DNA of 64,000 bases from assembly GCF_021155765.1 (NCBI RefSeq), contig NC_060114.1:1550001-1614000 (forward strand), in the 5' to 3' direction. The translations under genes and the position numbers were made by a program. Origin of the DNA: Diprion similis (lineage: Eukaryota; Arthropoda; Insecta; Hymenoptera; Diprionidae). Below, one piece after another: positions 27,681 through 37,829 of the stretch (position 1 is the stretch's first letter; every line of letters starts with the position of its first letter). The notes beneath the pieces are model-generated. The model was not told the origin of the DNA and ran no database searches. It worked only from the letters and a program-made list of their open reading frames with translations.

Positions 27681-29557
27681 GTAAAACTGCGGGCCGATTG
27701 CGGTTTTTTAATCAAGCATGGTCAAAAGTATCGGCTGATCCTGTAATTCATGAATGGATCAGAGGATTCAAAATTCCTTTTACGTCACTTCCTGTGCAGG
27801 GAAAAATCTCGGAAAAAACGGATTGGTCAAATAACGAAAAATTGGCGATCGCATGCGAGATAGAAAAATTGTTAAAAAAGGGCGCGATACAGAAGGTTAT
27901 TCCGTCCTCGGACCAGTTCCTATCAAACATTTTTTTAGTGCCAAAGCCCGACGGTACGCAAAGGTTTATATTGAACCTCAAAAAACTTAACGAGTTCATA
28001 AATGCGGAACATTTTAAAATAGAAGATTGGCGAGTGGCGAAGTCGCTAATTGAGCCGGAGTGTTTTATGGCGTCGATCGATATTAGGGACGCGTATTACC
28101 TCGTATCGATAGAAAAGAGTTTTCGAAGGTTTTTACGGTTCCAATATAATGGCGTATATTACGAATTTAATTGCTTACCGTTCGGTTTAAACGTCGCGCC
28201 TTTCGTATTTACAAAAATACTCAAGCCAGTGGCCGCGTATCTAAGAAAACAAGGTTTTAGGTCCGTCTTCTACTTAGATGATATTTTGCTTATCGGAAAA
28301 TCATACGAAGATTGCGCAAAAAATTTTCGAGCTATGACAGCTATTCTAGAGGAACTCGGGTTCATAGTCAATGAGAAAAAATGTCGTAGGATTCCCGCAA
28401 AACGATGCAAATATCTAGGACTTATTTTCGACTCGGCGAAGGTGACGATCGAATTGCCCGAAGACAAGATTCAAAGATCTCTCGATCTATTGAAAAAATT
28501 TGGAAAAATTAAAAGATGCTCGATTCGTGAGTTCGCATCCTGCATCGGTACTCTTGGCTCGTGCTGTCCCGCGATAAAATATGGCATGATACATATGAGG
28601 CGGTTCGAAAAAGTCAGGTTATTAGCACTCGAAGAAAATAATAATAATTATGACATGACTATGATTATTCCGGAGGAATTAAAAGAGGATATCGAGTGGT
28701 GGACGCGAAATATAGTCTCAGCCAGTGCTCCTTTGAATGAGCCAGTATTCGATTACGAGATTTATACCGATGCTTCGCGCACAGGATGGGGGGCAGCTTG
28801 CGAAGGTCGACGGGCGAACGGACACTGGAGCACGGATGATTTGAAGTTCCACATTAATCATCTCGAGTTGGTAGCCGCATTCTTCGGACTAAAATGTTTT
28901 TTAAGCCATAAAAAACAATGCAACGTGCTCCTTCGTATCGACAACACCACCGCAATAGCTTACATAAATCGTATGCGGGACAGCCGGTTCGATAATCTTA
29001 GCGATATAACAAAACAAATATGGGATTGGTGCGAAGCCAGGGATATTTGGATTGTTGCGGGATACATTGCATCGGAAGAAAATATAGAAGCGGATTACGA
29101 GTCGCGAAAATTACAGCCGGAAACGGAATTCGAACTCGCGGATTATGCGTTTCGAAAAATAGTAAGAGCGTTTGGCAAGCCGAGAATCGACCTGTTTGCC
29201 TCACGAACAAATACGAAATGCGAGCGATATATCTCATGGCGCCGAGATCCCGAGTCATTCGCGATCGATGCTTTTACCGTAGAATGGAATCAATGGTTTT
29301 TTTACGCGTTTCCGCCATTCTCAATCATTTCGAGAGTTTTGCGAAAAATTTGCCAGGATCGCGCAGAGGGAATTGTGGTTGTACCGTATTGGGAGGGCCA
29401 ACCTTGGTTTCCCCTTTTTTCCTCGCTAGTTATTGGCGATCTTGTTTTTCTCAAACCAAATGCTAATCTGTTGCATTCTTCCAACAGGAACCCTCACCCG
29501 CTGTCGAAGCAACTTACACTGGTTGCCGGCATGCTATCAGGGAAGCGTTCATCTTGA
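27392..29557 (+). CDS. DIRS-A reverse transcriptase, RNase H and methyltransferase-like protein
   Basis: This open frame of up to 721 codons overlaps the ORF1 end in the -1 frame; the true start is unclear and may be by frameshift. RT: KRFILNLKKLN-type motif (here QRFILNLKKLN), SIDIRDAYY, CLPFGLNVAP and the catalytic YLDD near 28271. RNase H: EIYTDASRTGWGA, HLELVA and RIDNTTAIAYI. C-terminal region: IDLFASRTN, AFPPFSII and VPYWEGQPW, the DIRS-specific Dam-like methyltransferase-like domain of unknown necessity. It copies element RNA into DNA. No internal stop is seen. The stop TGA (29555-29557) overlaps the start of the recombinase frame. Confidence 0.92.
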   Translation: MLDSRRFPVRGEPGRKNQDCEDDRACIEGPGSRKNIKTQGLKKPERPAGAASVDAQEELDVERAKKTGERQIQLEAEENVSSEDAVLGQTPILPNVGKTAGRLRFFNQAWSKVSADPVIHEWIRGFKIPFTSLPVQGKISEKTDWSNNEKLAIACEIEKLLKKGAIQKVIPSSDQFLSNIFLVPKPDGTQRFILNLKKLNEFINAEHFKIEDWRVAKSLIEPECFMASIDIRDAYYLVSIEKSFRRFLRFQYNGVYYEFNCLPFGLNVAPFVFTKILKPVAAYLRKQGFRSVFYLDDILLIGKSYEDCAKNFRAMTAILEELGFIVNEKKCRRIPAKRCKYLGLIFDSAKVTIELPEDKIQRSLDLLKKFGKIKRCSIREFASCIGTLGSCCPAIKYGMIHMRRFEKVRLLALEENNNNYDMTMIIPEELKEDIEWWTRNIVSASAPLNEPVFDYEIYTDASRTGWGAACEGRRANGHWSTDDLKFHINHLELVAAFFGLKCFLSHKKQCNVLLRIDNTTAIAYINRMRDSRFDNLSDITKQIWDWCEARDIWIVAGYIASEENIEADYESRKLQPETEFELADYAFRKIVRAFGKPRIDLFASRTNTKCERYISWRRDPESFAIDAFTVEWNQWFFYAFPPFSIISRVLRKICQDRAEGIVVVPYWEGQPWFPLFSSLVIGDLVFLKPNANLLHSSNRNPHPLSKQLTLVAGMLSGKRSS

Positions 29558-30501
29558 GACAAGCCCCACCGGAGTCAATCGACATTCTCATTGCGTCTCT
29601 AACAGACGCAACTATCCGGCAATACGATTGTGGGTTGAAAAAATGGTGGCGTTTCTGTGCAACCACCGGTGTCAATCCATTAAGGGGCTCGCCAATGGAC
29701 GTTTTGTCTTTTCTCACAAAAGAATTTCAAAATAACGCCTCATATGGATCGCTCAATTGTTATCGATCAGCGCTTTCGCTCATTCTGGGCTCGAATTTGG
29801 GAGAAGATGAGAGGGTAACACGGTTCTTTAAAGGGGTTTCAAAATTGAGGCCTTCTGCTCCACGTTACGATTCGACGTGGGACCCAAAAATCGTGTTACG
29901 TTTATTTTCAAGCTGGGGGTCGAATGAAAACATTTCAATGGAGAAACTTTCTATGAAACTAGTTACATTATTAGCGTTAATGACCGGTCATCGGCTGCAA
30001 ACTTTTGCATTAATAGATATTCGTAATATCCGAAAAATTGACGAGAAATCTTACGAGATAAAGATTCCGGACCGAATAAAAACTTCGGCTCCGAATAAAA
30101 AGCAGCCGGTATTGCGCTTACCGTTTTTCACAGAAGACAGATCTCTGTGTATAGCGTCAGCTCTTGAAAGTTACTTAAACAGAACGAAAGATCTGCGCAA
30201 CGCGATTTGGAGTCTTTTTATTTCGTTCAAAAAACCGCATAAGGCGGTTACGTCGCAGACGTTATCTCGTTGGGTTAAAAAGACTTTGTCAATAAGCGGC
30301 GTGGATGTTAACGTTTTTACCGCGTACAGTACGCGTCACGCCGCCACGTCAGCAGCGAAACGGGCTGGTGTAAGCGTTGATTTAATACGAAAAACGGCAG
30401 GTTGGACACAGGAGTCCGCGACCTTTGGTCGATTTTATGATCGAGAGGTTTTGCCGGACGAAGTCCAATTTGCTGAGGGCATTCTCGGTAATAGAGATTA
30501 A
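29554..30501 (+). CDS. DIRS-A tyrosine recombinase
   Basis: The ORF has about 315 codons, beginning in the overlap with the RT stop; there is no ATG at the overlap (the equivalent ATG exists in DIRS-B). Core-binding SAM-like N-terminus (IRQYDCGLKKWWRF). Catalytic residues: Arg in TGHRLQT, the HxxR-like box in AYSTRHAATSA, and the nucleophile Tyr in FGRFYDRE. It integrates the circular DNA copy by strand exchange without a target duplication (family knowledge). It is closely similar to 49845-50786 in DIRS-B. Confidence 0.93.
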   Translation: MRQAPPESIDILIASLTDATIRQYDCGLKKWWRFCATTGVNPLRGSPMDVLSFLTKEFQNNASYGSLNCYRSALSLILGSNLGEDERVTRFFKGVSKLRPSAPRYDSTWDPKIVLRLFSSWGSNENISMEKLSMKLVTLLALMTGHRLQTFALIDIRNIRKIDEKSYEIKIPDRIKTSAPNKKQPVLRLPFFTEDRSLCIASALESYLNRTKDLRNAIWSLFISFKKPHKAVTSQTLSRWVKKTLSISGVDVNVFTAYSTRHAATSAAKRAGVSVDLIRKTAGWTQESATFGRFYDREVLPDEVQFAEGILGNRD

Positions 30502-30684
30502 GGTCATTCGTTTGTATGTTACCTTGTTTTTTTGTTTTTGTTTTAAATATGCAGCGCATAAAATTATATGCGTATTCTTGCATTCTTGCGTTTTTTTTTT
30601 TTTTGTTTCAACTGTTATAAAACTTCAAATGTTTCAAAATAAAATATAACAGTTTTTTCATCAGCCGTAACTCGCTTTAAACAG

Positions 30685-30795
30685 CTACATTTTGATCTCT
30701 GAAGGAAGAGGCGCGAAATACAATTAACGATTAAACGAACTTACCTAAGTGAAGTTCTATCGTGATTGTATGAGCGCCTCTTCCGAAGAGATCAG
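30685..30795 (+). repeat. DIRS-A internal complementary region
   Basis: The left half (CTACATTTTGATCTCTGAAG...) is the complement of the element's left end. The right half (...TTCCGAAGAGATCAG) is the complement of its right end. The two meet at CAATTAACG, the same AATT as at the element ends. This is the template that rebuilds the ends in the circular DIRS replication model. Confidence 0.9.
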
Positions 30796-30867
30796 TCCCA
30801 CCCACCCATTAATCTCGTAAGAGATACCCAAATTTATTTCAGTTACGGCTTAGGCAGAACTTTAAAA

Positions 30868-31053
30868 GAATGAGGATAGCCAACAGCGCAGGCGTGCCGA
30901 GAGCATAGGGACTCATAGGGAAAAAAGTTTTGCTTTAAAACTTTGTGGCGACACTGTGGAAAGTGAGGGGTACTACATTTTGATCTCTTCGGAAGAGGCG
31001 CTCATACAATCACGATAGAACTTCACTTAGGTAAGTTCGTTTAATCGTTAATT
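30868..31053 (+). repeat. DIRS-A right inverted terminal repeat
   Basis: Inverted copy of the left terminus plus a longer outer extension (CACGATAGAACTTCACTTAG...GTTAATT), which ends at AATT. Confidence 0.9.
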
Positions 31054-31897
31054 AAAATACACAGAGGCTGACGTGGAATTTTTGCGTGAAGAAGTGAAAA
31101 ATAAAGAGAAAAGACTTAGATTAGAACAGGAAGCGATTGAACAACGAAAATTAGAGCTAGATAGAAAGTCACAACAAATAAGCGAAAATCTCCGGGCACA
31201 AGAAGCGGAGATTGAGCGCAGACAAAAAGAGTTAGAAATCAGAGAAAAAACAATTTTAAACTCAAATCCAGAAACGCAGCAGGAAATACAAGATAAGCCT
31301 GCGCGAGATAAAAATCAAAAGGATAAAGAATCAGAATCAAGTATAGAATCAGTTAGCAAGAAAATGGATCAAATACTTGCTAGGCTAGCAGAACTTGAGA
31401 CTCGGGAAAAAACAGATTCCAAGTCAATTTTACAAGCGCAGTCGGGAAACAAAGAAAACCCGGCATCAGACGTCAATGATCAACAGGTAGAGTCAAAAAT
31501 AGACATACCAGAAATAAAATCAGGAACTCAAAACCTGAAAAAAGAATCAAAAAAACAGGGTAACTTAGGATCTAGCGAAGCGACGGACGACACAAAAGAG
31601 AGCGAACCGCGGCTAGACCAGGGAAAACCAAAAATCAGCGAATTACGCCAGAATAAAATAGAAATAGATCAGAAGCTAAAGCCTTTAATCGCGAAAAGCT
31701 TAGACATTACCGATAAGATCGCGAACGAGTCCCAAATAAGAGCCACAGAAGCCGACACAGAGGTAAGTCCCGATCCGGTAATGAATCAATGTAGCGAAGC
31801 GATACAGGTAGAAGCGGAGATAATATATCTAAAAAATAAATTGAAGAAAAAGAAGTCAGATAGAAAAGATTGCGGAAGCATCGAAACCAACGAGTGA
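31054..31897 (+). pseudogene. gag: Element B gag, coiled-coil part after DIRS-A
   Basis: This continues in phase from 25844. It is about 275 residues, very rich in Glu, Lys and Gln with heptad-like spacing (EFLREEVKNKEKRLRLEQE), indicating a long coiled coil. The frame ends at TGA 31895-31897, but the same kind of protein continues in another frame (EKFADGPSAS-type sequence toward 32022), so a small indel near 31850 breaks it. Long coiled-coil Gags are uncommon but occur in gypsy-like elements (inference). Confidence 0.6.
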
Positions 31898-31899
31898 CA

Positions 31900-32789
31900 C
31901 GGAGAAATTTGCCGACGGTCCGAGCGCTAGCGTAAGAAAGCTCGCCGACGCTCCGCGCGCGAATCAGATAAACAGCAAAAGTGTAGACTACGATCGCGCT
32001 TCAATTATATCAGACACGTCTGTGCAGACTAAGGAAGAAAAAATCAATACTGAAGCCGAAGTTCTTGCGAAGGAACTCATATTTCGTGAAACGGAGAAAG
32101 AAATGCGTGCGAAATTGAAAGAATTGCGAGGTGTAGCGACGAGCGGTTCCGACCTAAAGCCACAAGAGCTAGGCGCACCCGACGCACCCCAATACCTGGT
32201 TTTGGACGATGATTTTGAAATCCGACAACGCGAACGTGAGTTACGACAACGCGAACGCGAGTTACAACAACGCGAATCAGAACTAAAAAGGCAGAAAGCA
32301 AAAGAAACGATTAAAGAGTTCAAATTTCAAAAGACAGACAAAGAGGCGCGCGAAAAATTAAAAGAACTAAGAGGTGGAGCAAGCGGAGAAGACCTACAGC
32401 CACAAGAGCTGGGCACTCACGGCGCACCCGAGTATCTTCGATTAGACGACGACTTCGAAATCCGTCAAAAGGAACGCGAGCTTAAAAAACGTGAACTGCA
32501 ATTAGAAGCACAGGTAAAAGAGTTAGAGCGTATAAAGTTTAATCCGCGAAACAAAAGGGAATTAGATTTAGCCCGCAGAGAAGAAGAACTAAAAACAAGA
32601 GAACTAGCTGTCAAAAACGAGTTAGCTCAATTTCAACAAAAGAATAACGAAAACCAAAATTACGAGAATTATCGAGTTTCAAAAGCAATCAATCAAAATA
32701 TAAACGTTCCAACTTTATCATTGACCGAGCAGTCAATATCCGTAAAAGACGCGCTCGCAGTAGTGCCGAAATTCGACGGAAAAATATAA
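31900..32789 (+). pseudogene. gag: Element B gag, second coiled-coil part with internal tandem duplication
   Basis: An 80-residue unit (KELRG...QELG..AP.YL.LDDDFEIRQ.EREL) occurs twice, at about 32116 and 32358, roughly 240 bp apart. The region between the units is RE/RQ-rich coiled coil. The frame ends at TAA 32787-32789 just after PKFDGKI, the usual beginning of a capsid domain. The capsid then continues in another frame. Confidence 0.6.
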
Positions 32790-33720
32790 CAGTTTTACAA
32801 TTCAATCGAAGCTGCAAACGCGCATTAGAAATGGTATCGCCGAGCCTGGAAGGTTACCTTACGAGACTAATTCGGAGTAAACTGACCGATCGCGCCTATG
32901 CAGTCATCGAAGAAGAAAATTTTACAACTTTACAACAACTTTTAGACAAACTGTCAGAGGTATTCGCGCCTACTCGCTCCGCGAATCATTATCGAGGGGA
33001 ACTTGGCCGTCTATACAAATTTTCCGACGAACACATCTTAGATTATATATCGAGAACCCGCGACATAAAGACCGGATTGGTAGAAAGCGAACGCCGAAAA
33101 AATGAAAAGCTCAACGACAATGAATCGAAAGAATTAGATGATGAAATATGCGAAGCCTTTATAGGAGGCTTGCCAACTGAATACAGAAACGCGATATTAA
33201 TCAAGGGATGTCCTACCTTAAAAACCGCGTATGAACGAGCAATAGATATTGATAAAAAACTTGAGCAAGACAAAGAAAGATTCAAAACTCGCGAATCAGG
33301 AAAACCGGATGGCGAAAAACGCGAACCTTGCAAACATTGCAAACAGACTAATCACAGATCAGAAAACTGTAGATTAATAAGAAAACCGCCGAGCGAAAAA
33401 CCCAACGAGAACGGGGAATCTTGCGCGATTTGCAAACGTACCAATCATGCAACCGAAGATTTTTTTACAATAAAAATAATAATCGACGTAAAGACAACGA
33501 AAATAGAAATGTCAACTCAAACCTCCCGTATTGCAAATATTGCAAGAAACTAGGGCACGCTTGGGAAGAATGTAGAATACGCAAGTACCATGAGAACTCA
33601 AGGTCGAATCAAGGAAACGGGGCAGGGCCCACGGGGGCGGGGAGCAGTCTTCGAGCAGCTCAGGCCAATGCTCTGGAAACGGAGACGGCGGAAACTTCAA
33701 ATCCGTCTGCCTCCACCTAA
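32790..33720 (+). pseudogene. gag: Element B gag, capsid and zinc-knuckle region, frameshifted
   Basis: 32831-33553 encodes a capsid-like helical domain (LRLL-type residues, EVFAPTRSANHYRGELG, EAFIGGLP) typical of retrotransposon Gag. A good CCHC knuckle follows (CKHC...H...C), then a second that lost its last Cys (CAICKRTNH...DFF). A third knuckle (CKYCKKLGH...C) is encoded in another frame within 33421-33720. At least two frame breaks make this a pseudogene. Confidence 0.7.
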
Positions 33721-33728
33721 AAGGGAAT

Positions 33729-33855
33729 ATACCAATGGTTATGTTAGAATCAAAAGATATTGTAGAGCAGGTTCCAATAATGCTAGATACTGGGGCCAAA
33801 GTAAGTGTTATCAAAATTTTAAATCTCAAGAAACCAAAAAGTTATCAGATTAAGC
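33729..33855 (+). pseudogene. pro: Element B aspartic protease remnant
   Basis: It contains the retropepsin signature LDTGAKVSVIK at about 33780, followed by ~20 residues and then stops. No flap or second loop is seen. The rest of protease and all of RT/RNase H are missing. Confidence 0.6.
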
Positions 33856-34850
33856 AGAAAATTACAACAGCAGGAAATAGAAATAAAAAAAAAAGGGGAA
33901 TTAGAATCCAATAGGTTAGTGGCCTTAGGTGAAGATGTTTAGCAGAAACTAGCGAGGTTAGCAGAATTAGAAGCCCAAGAGTCGGAAAGACAGAACAAAA
34001 AATACACAAGCGCAGCAGAGCAACCCACACGAGGACTCTGTACAAGACGCACAGCAACCTGCGAAGCCCACAGAAGGCACGGCAGGCAATTCGGCATTGA
34101 AAGGGCAGCAGAACCCCCATGCCAACAATTTATATCTAGCATTGAAAGGGCAGCAGAACCCCCATGCTAATGAATACTTAGGTACTAACGAAGCGTCGGG
34201 CCGATATCTCTTACAGAACGAACCGCGGTTAGACCAAGAAAGGGCAAAAATCTGTGAACTTCGTTGAAGGTTAGCCGAAACAGATCAGAAATTGAGGTTA
34301 TTCAAAATTTACAGAATAAAAAAAAAAAAAAAAAGAGAAAGGGTTAGGAAGACAGGGAGATCCCTCCCAGCTTATCAAGTGTCAGTTAAATCAATAATTT
34401 CCATTCCTGTTGACTACGGAGAAATCATTTTTAAACGCAGAATTATTAGCAAAAAAAATAAAATAAAAAATAATAATAATAATTATAAATAAATAAATAA
34501 AAAAATTACAATAAAAAAAAAGAAAGGAAAAAATACGATCAATTCAAAGCAATACAAGAAGGTATCAGCGGGCCGAGCCCCAACCCTCAAGAATTATCAG
34601 CAGCTACGGCAGTAGGAGAACTCGTCTTAGACGAAGAATTAGAAGTATAGCTATTCGAGCAAGAGCTTAAAGAGCGCGAATTGAATATAGTAAACCGGGA
34701 GATAGCGTTGCGCGCAGCAAAATCAGATCCACCAAAACAGAAAAGGCTGGGTTAGCAGAACGCGAAACAAAACAAAAAAAAAAAGAAAAAAAAAAAATTA
34801 ACTACTAATTTCAAAACAAAGTAAAATTTCGAATTTCTCAAAAAAATACA
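33856..34850 (+). pseudogene. Degenerate second copy of gag coiled-coil sequence
   Basis: With stops and frameshifts this region still reads LAELEAQE, LQQQEIEIKKK and SEPR/LDQ-like stretches similar to 31370-31700, so the deleted pol region is replaced by duplicated gag sequence. A 48-bp unit (GCATTGAAAGGGCAGCAGAA...) is repeated at 34091 and 34139. Long A-runs occur at 34318 and 34500. Confidence 0.45.
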
Positions 34851-34853
34851 TGA

Positions 34854-35081
34854 ATGATGAATCCGATAAAGATAAAGGGATGGAACTTAATATGTCTCTT
34901 CAAGTATAATACAAATATCCACAAAAGTACCAGGCATTCTCCGTACAAGCCAATATTCAACAGGACGTACGAAGAATACTTGATCACTTGTGTGAGAAAC
35001 TGCATGAGATATGAACCCCATGCAGGCACAAACCTTGCTCAAGCAAGGAGCAATCATAAACTTTATCATGACAAAAGATAA
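34854..35081 (+). pseudogene. Element B integrase C-terminal remnant
   Basis: YNTNIHKSTRHSPYKPIFNR matches the segment after the catalytic core of gypsy integrases (the usual YN..xH..T...P....F pattern). Nothing of the catalytic triad remains. It is followed by about 290 bp without a recognised gene up to 35370. Confidence 0.55.
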
Positions 35082-35369
35082 ATTCATCACAATGTTACGT
35101 TGTAAAAACCTATAAAACCAATGTTAACCAAACTACACTCCGAAAGGAACCAAACTCATTGAGGAATTAACTCAAAGACTTTGATTTACAGACATACAAA
35201 TACACATTCGAGATGAAGTTGCCCGCACCAGGCGAGGACAAGATTAAAGTAATGTTTCTGCCAAGGATCGAGATGGGTCCCGGGAACCGCACCCTTTATT
35301 AAAATAAATATGTACAAAGTTACCTTCTATGTTAATTACCTTAGTAGCCAACCCTTCAAAAAAAGGTAA

Positions 35370-35645
35370 GTGCTAATGGCTAGATCTGTAGATTTCCCCG
35401 AGGGGGAATATTTGACCTGGCAATGTGTCGTCACGAACTGCGGTGATATGTCAGACAAAATTATAAACGCATGCTTGGAATATCCAGACGAACTTCTACT
35501 TTTCGTCTTTCTCCTGTCCGGAACAAACGACCATTACACGTACATCGGTAGAGGTTTGGACGGGATAGTCTCGAAATATGTGGTGGAAAATCAATATCTT
35601 AAACATACCGCAAGCATTCCGTATAGAGTCGATTTTCAATTATAA
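35370..35645 (+). CDS. Hypothetical protein between pol remnant and env of element B
   Basis: The open frame has 91 codons; the likely ATG is at 35376. It has two Cys (QCVVTNCGD), a hydrophobic LLLFVFLLSG stretch too short and too interrupted for a clear membrane span, and GRGLDGIV. No family is recognised. It is uninterrupted although env next to it is broken, so it may be a real small accessory gene of this element type, or chance. Confidence 0.35.
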   Translation: MLMARSVDFPEGEYLTWQCVVTNCGDMSDKIINACLEYPDELLLFVFLLSGTNDHYTYIGRGLDGIVSKYVVENQYLKHTASIPYRVDFQL

Positions 35646-35799
35646 ATACTAAAATCAACCCCGCCGGTCATTAGCAGAAACATTACAACTTAAAAATGTA
35701 AACTTTTAAATAAAGAGTAAGTATTACAACTAGGGCTGTAATCAATTCAATCCAGATAATAATATGAAGAAAGTAATCAGATAATCATTACAGGGAACT

Positions 35800-37720
35800 A
35801 TGAGGACATTAAACATCATGACTGTCCTGACCCTGTGGATGAATACAGCCCTAGCCTTAATAGGTTATGATTGTGGCAGAGCTGCACTAAACGTCACAAC
35901 AATCAACCTCCTCGACATCGAGGACTGTAACCTCGAAGACCAGAGGACGGATACACAACGGACCTACATCCAACTCCTTCAACTGACAGAATACAAGTTA
36001 GCGGACGTGTTGCAGTGTAAGGTAGAAATCAACAGGATCATATACTGATGCGGAATGTTCTCCCACAACTCCGTCACTGAAGGAGGGAGAAAAGCCTATT
36101 TATCAAGAACGACCAGGGAAGCCTGCACCCAGCTACACCAAACGGGAACTCTGACCCTCACCCCGAGAATTCACCTGGTAGAAATAGCTTCCAATACTAC
36201 AACCACTCGTGATGTCACCTTAGCTGGCCGACTTAAATCAGACGGCTCGTGCGAAGGAGAGTACTACAACGATGGATATGGCCAATGGGACAACGCAGTG
36301 GTCCAGGCCATAATCAAAATTACGATAAAATCATATTCGGCGAATGTAAAAATTAATAAAAACCAAATCATTTTGCGGAGCGGAACAACTTGCCAGTTTA
36401 ACGAAGGATCTTGCATAGACGACGATGGAGGTTACAGCTACTGGACCAATACCCCCATAGACGAGTGTAAACTGGACAAATACGACGTGCTGTACACCGG
36501 TAACGCAGACAAAACCAACGCAACCGATTCACCTACGGTTTACTCCTTACAAACCGACGACACGACTTTTGCATTAATGGAGAAAACAAGGACAAGTGTC
36601 TGTGGTTACAAGATTATTAATACGGAACATCCGAGGCTATTTATATTTGAAACCTCGCCACAAGAAGTATTTAAAAAGAAAACGCATTTGGCAATAGCAA
36701 ACATCGACATCTTCTCATACGTTAATTCAAAATTCATATATGTTGAAAAACATATTAAAACACAAGTAACTCAACTTTACCACAACGTAATTGAACAAAA
36801 ATGCCGATTGGAACAGCAAGTCCTCAAGAATGCACTAAACCTAGCCGAAATCTCACCAGACAACTTTGCATACAATTTCATGAAGGGACCAGGGTATTTC
36901 GCAACGGTCTCCGGCGAGGTGATCTACGTAATGAAATGCATACCAATCGAAGTTGACTTTCGAAAAACAACAGAATGCTACAACGACCTGCCAGTAACAC
37001 ACAAAAACGAATCCATGTTCTTGAAACCTAAGTCAAGAATCTTAGTAAGAGTTGGAACACGTCGCGTTTGTAACGAAATAGTACCGCCAATGTTTCGAGT
37101 AGATGACACATGGTAAAAATTTCTACCAAGAGCCACAGAAGCTAGAGAACCACAACAGCTGAAACCACTGACAGCAATAACATGGAAATATTCCAGTGCG
37201 GGACCATTGGGCTCAAGCGGAATCTACACGAACGAAGAGCTTGAAAAACTCCGCGATCACATCATGTTCCCTGCTGAGAAACCAGCCGTCCTGGACGCCA
37301 TAACACGAGGAGCCCGAGAAGAGACAATAACCTCCGGTACCATTAACATGTACAACCTGATGGACGACCAAGCTCTCACTAAAGTAGCTGAATCAACTAG
37401 AAAGAAATTATACGCCAGTTTCATGACGTTCGGAAGTTTCAAATGAGAAATATGGGGAATATGGGCTGTTTGGTGCCTATTCAAATTTCTACTTGACAAC
37501 TGCATACATGGATACACTATCCACTCCGTCTACGGTTGGAGTGAACACCTGCTGGCTACCTTCTGGGACGCTGTAACTCATCTGTTACTACACATGAGCA
37601 GACAACGAGGCGACTCCAGACGAACTGACGATGAGGAATTGGGACATCATCTGCAAAAACAACTACACCAGACCCGTCACAGTCAAAACCAACTCCTGAA
37701 AAATTTAACTATGACTTAGA
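35800..37720 (+). pseudogene. env: Element B env: chuvirus-like surface glycoprotein, with premature stops
   Basis: A signal-peptide-like start (MRTLNIMTVLTLWMNTALA) precedes IGYDCG. Spaced Cys and motifs follow (LLDIEDC, YIQLLQLTEY, QCKVEI, CGMFSHNSV, TREAC), the pattern I associate with glycoproteins of chuviruses and of arthropod LTR elements that captured them (recalled family knowledge). Fusion and membrane-anchor parts follow up to about 37720, with a hydrophobic stretch after 37446. One reading frame runs throughout, but it is closed by TGA at 36046, TAA at 37114 and TGA at 37444, so this copy cannot make a full protein. The unbroken stretches are 35800-36048, 36055-37116 and 37207-37446. 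It is the source of a possible retrovirus-like life style for the element. Confidence 0.7.
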
Positions 37721-37820
37721 ATAAAAAAAACTGAAGAAAGAGCACAGCAGCGAGCAAAGGATCTTAACTTAGTATAAAAAAGATCCTTTCCTGGAAATAA
37801 ATTCTTATTTCCTAAAATAA

Positions 37821-37829
37821 GGAGGGGGG
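37821..37829 (+). promoter_or_regulatory. Polypurine tract of element B
   Basis: GGAGGGGGG lies directly before the 3' LTR. Confidence 0.7.

Larger units (their letters stand above)
25845..31053 (+). mobile_element. DIRS-A: DIRS-type retrotransposon, near-complete, 5.2 kb
   Basis: Both ends are AATT (25845-25848, 31050-31053). The inverted termini (25845-26000 and 30868-31053) have unequal outer extensions, both represented back-to-back in the internal complementary region at 30685-30795. ORF1, RT/RNase H/methyltransferase-like ORF and tyrosine recombinase follow in the standard DIRS order. Only ORF1 shows a frame break besides a predicted intron. There is no protease or integrase, as expected: the recombinase inserts a circular DNA intermediate (family knowledge). 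Confidence 0.93.
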
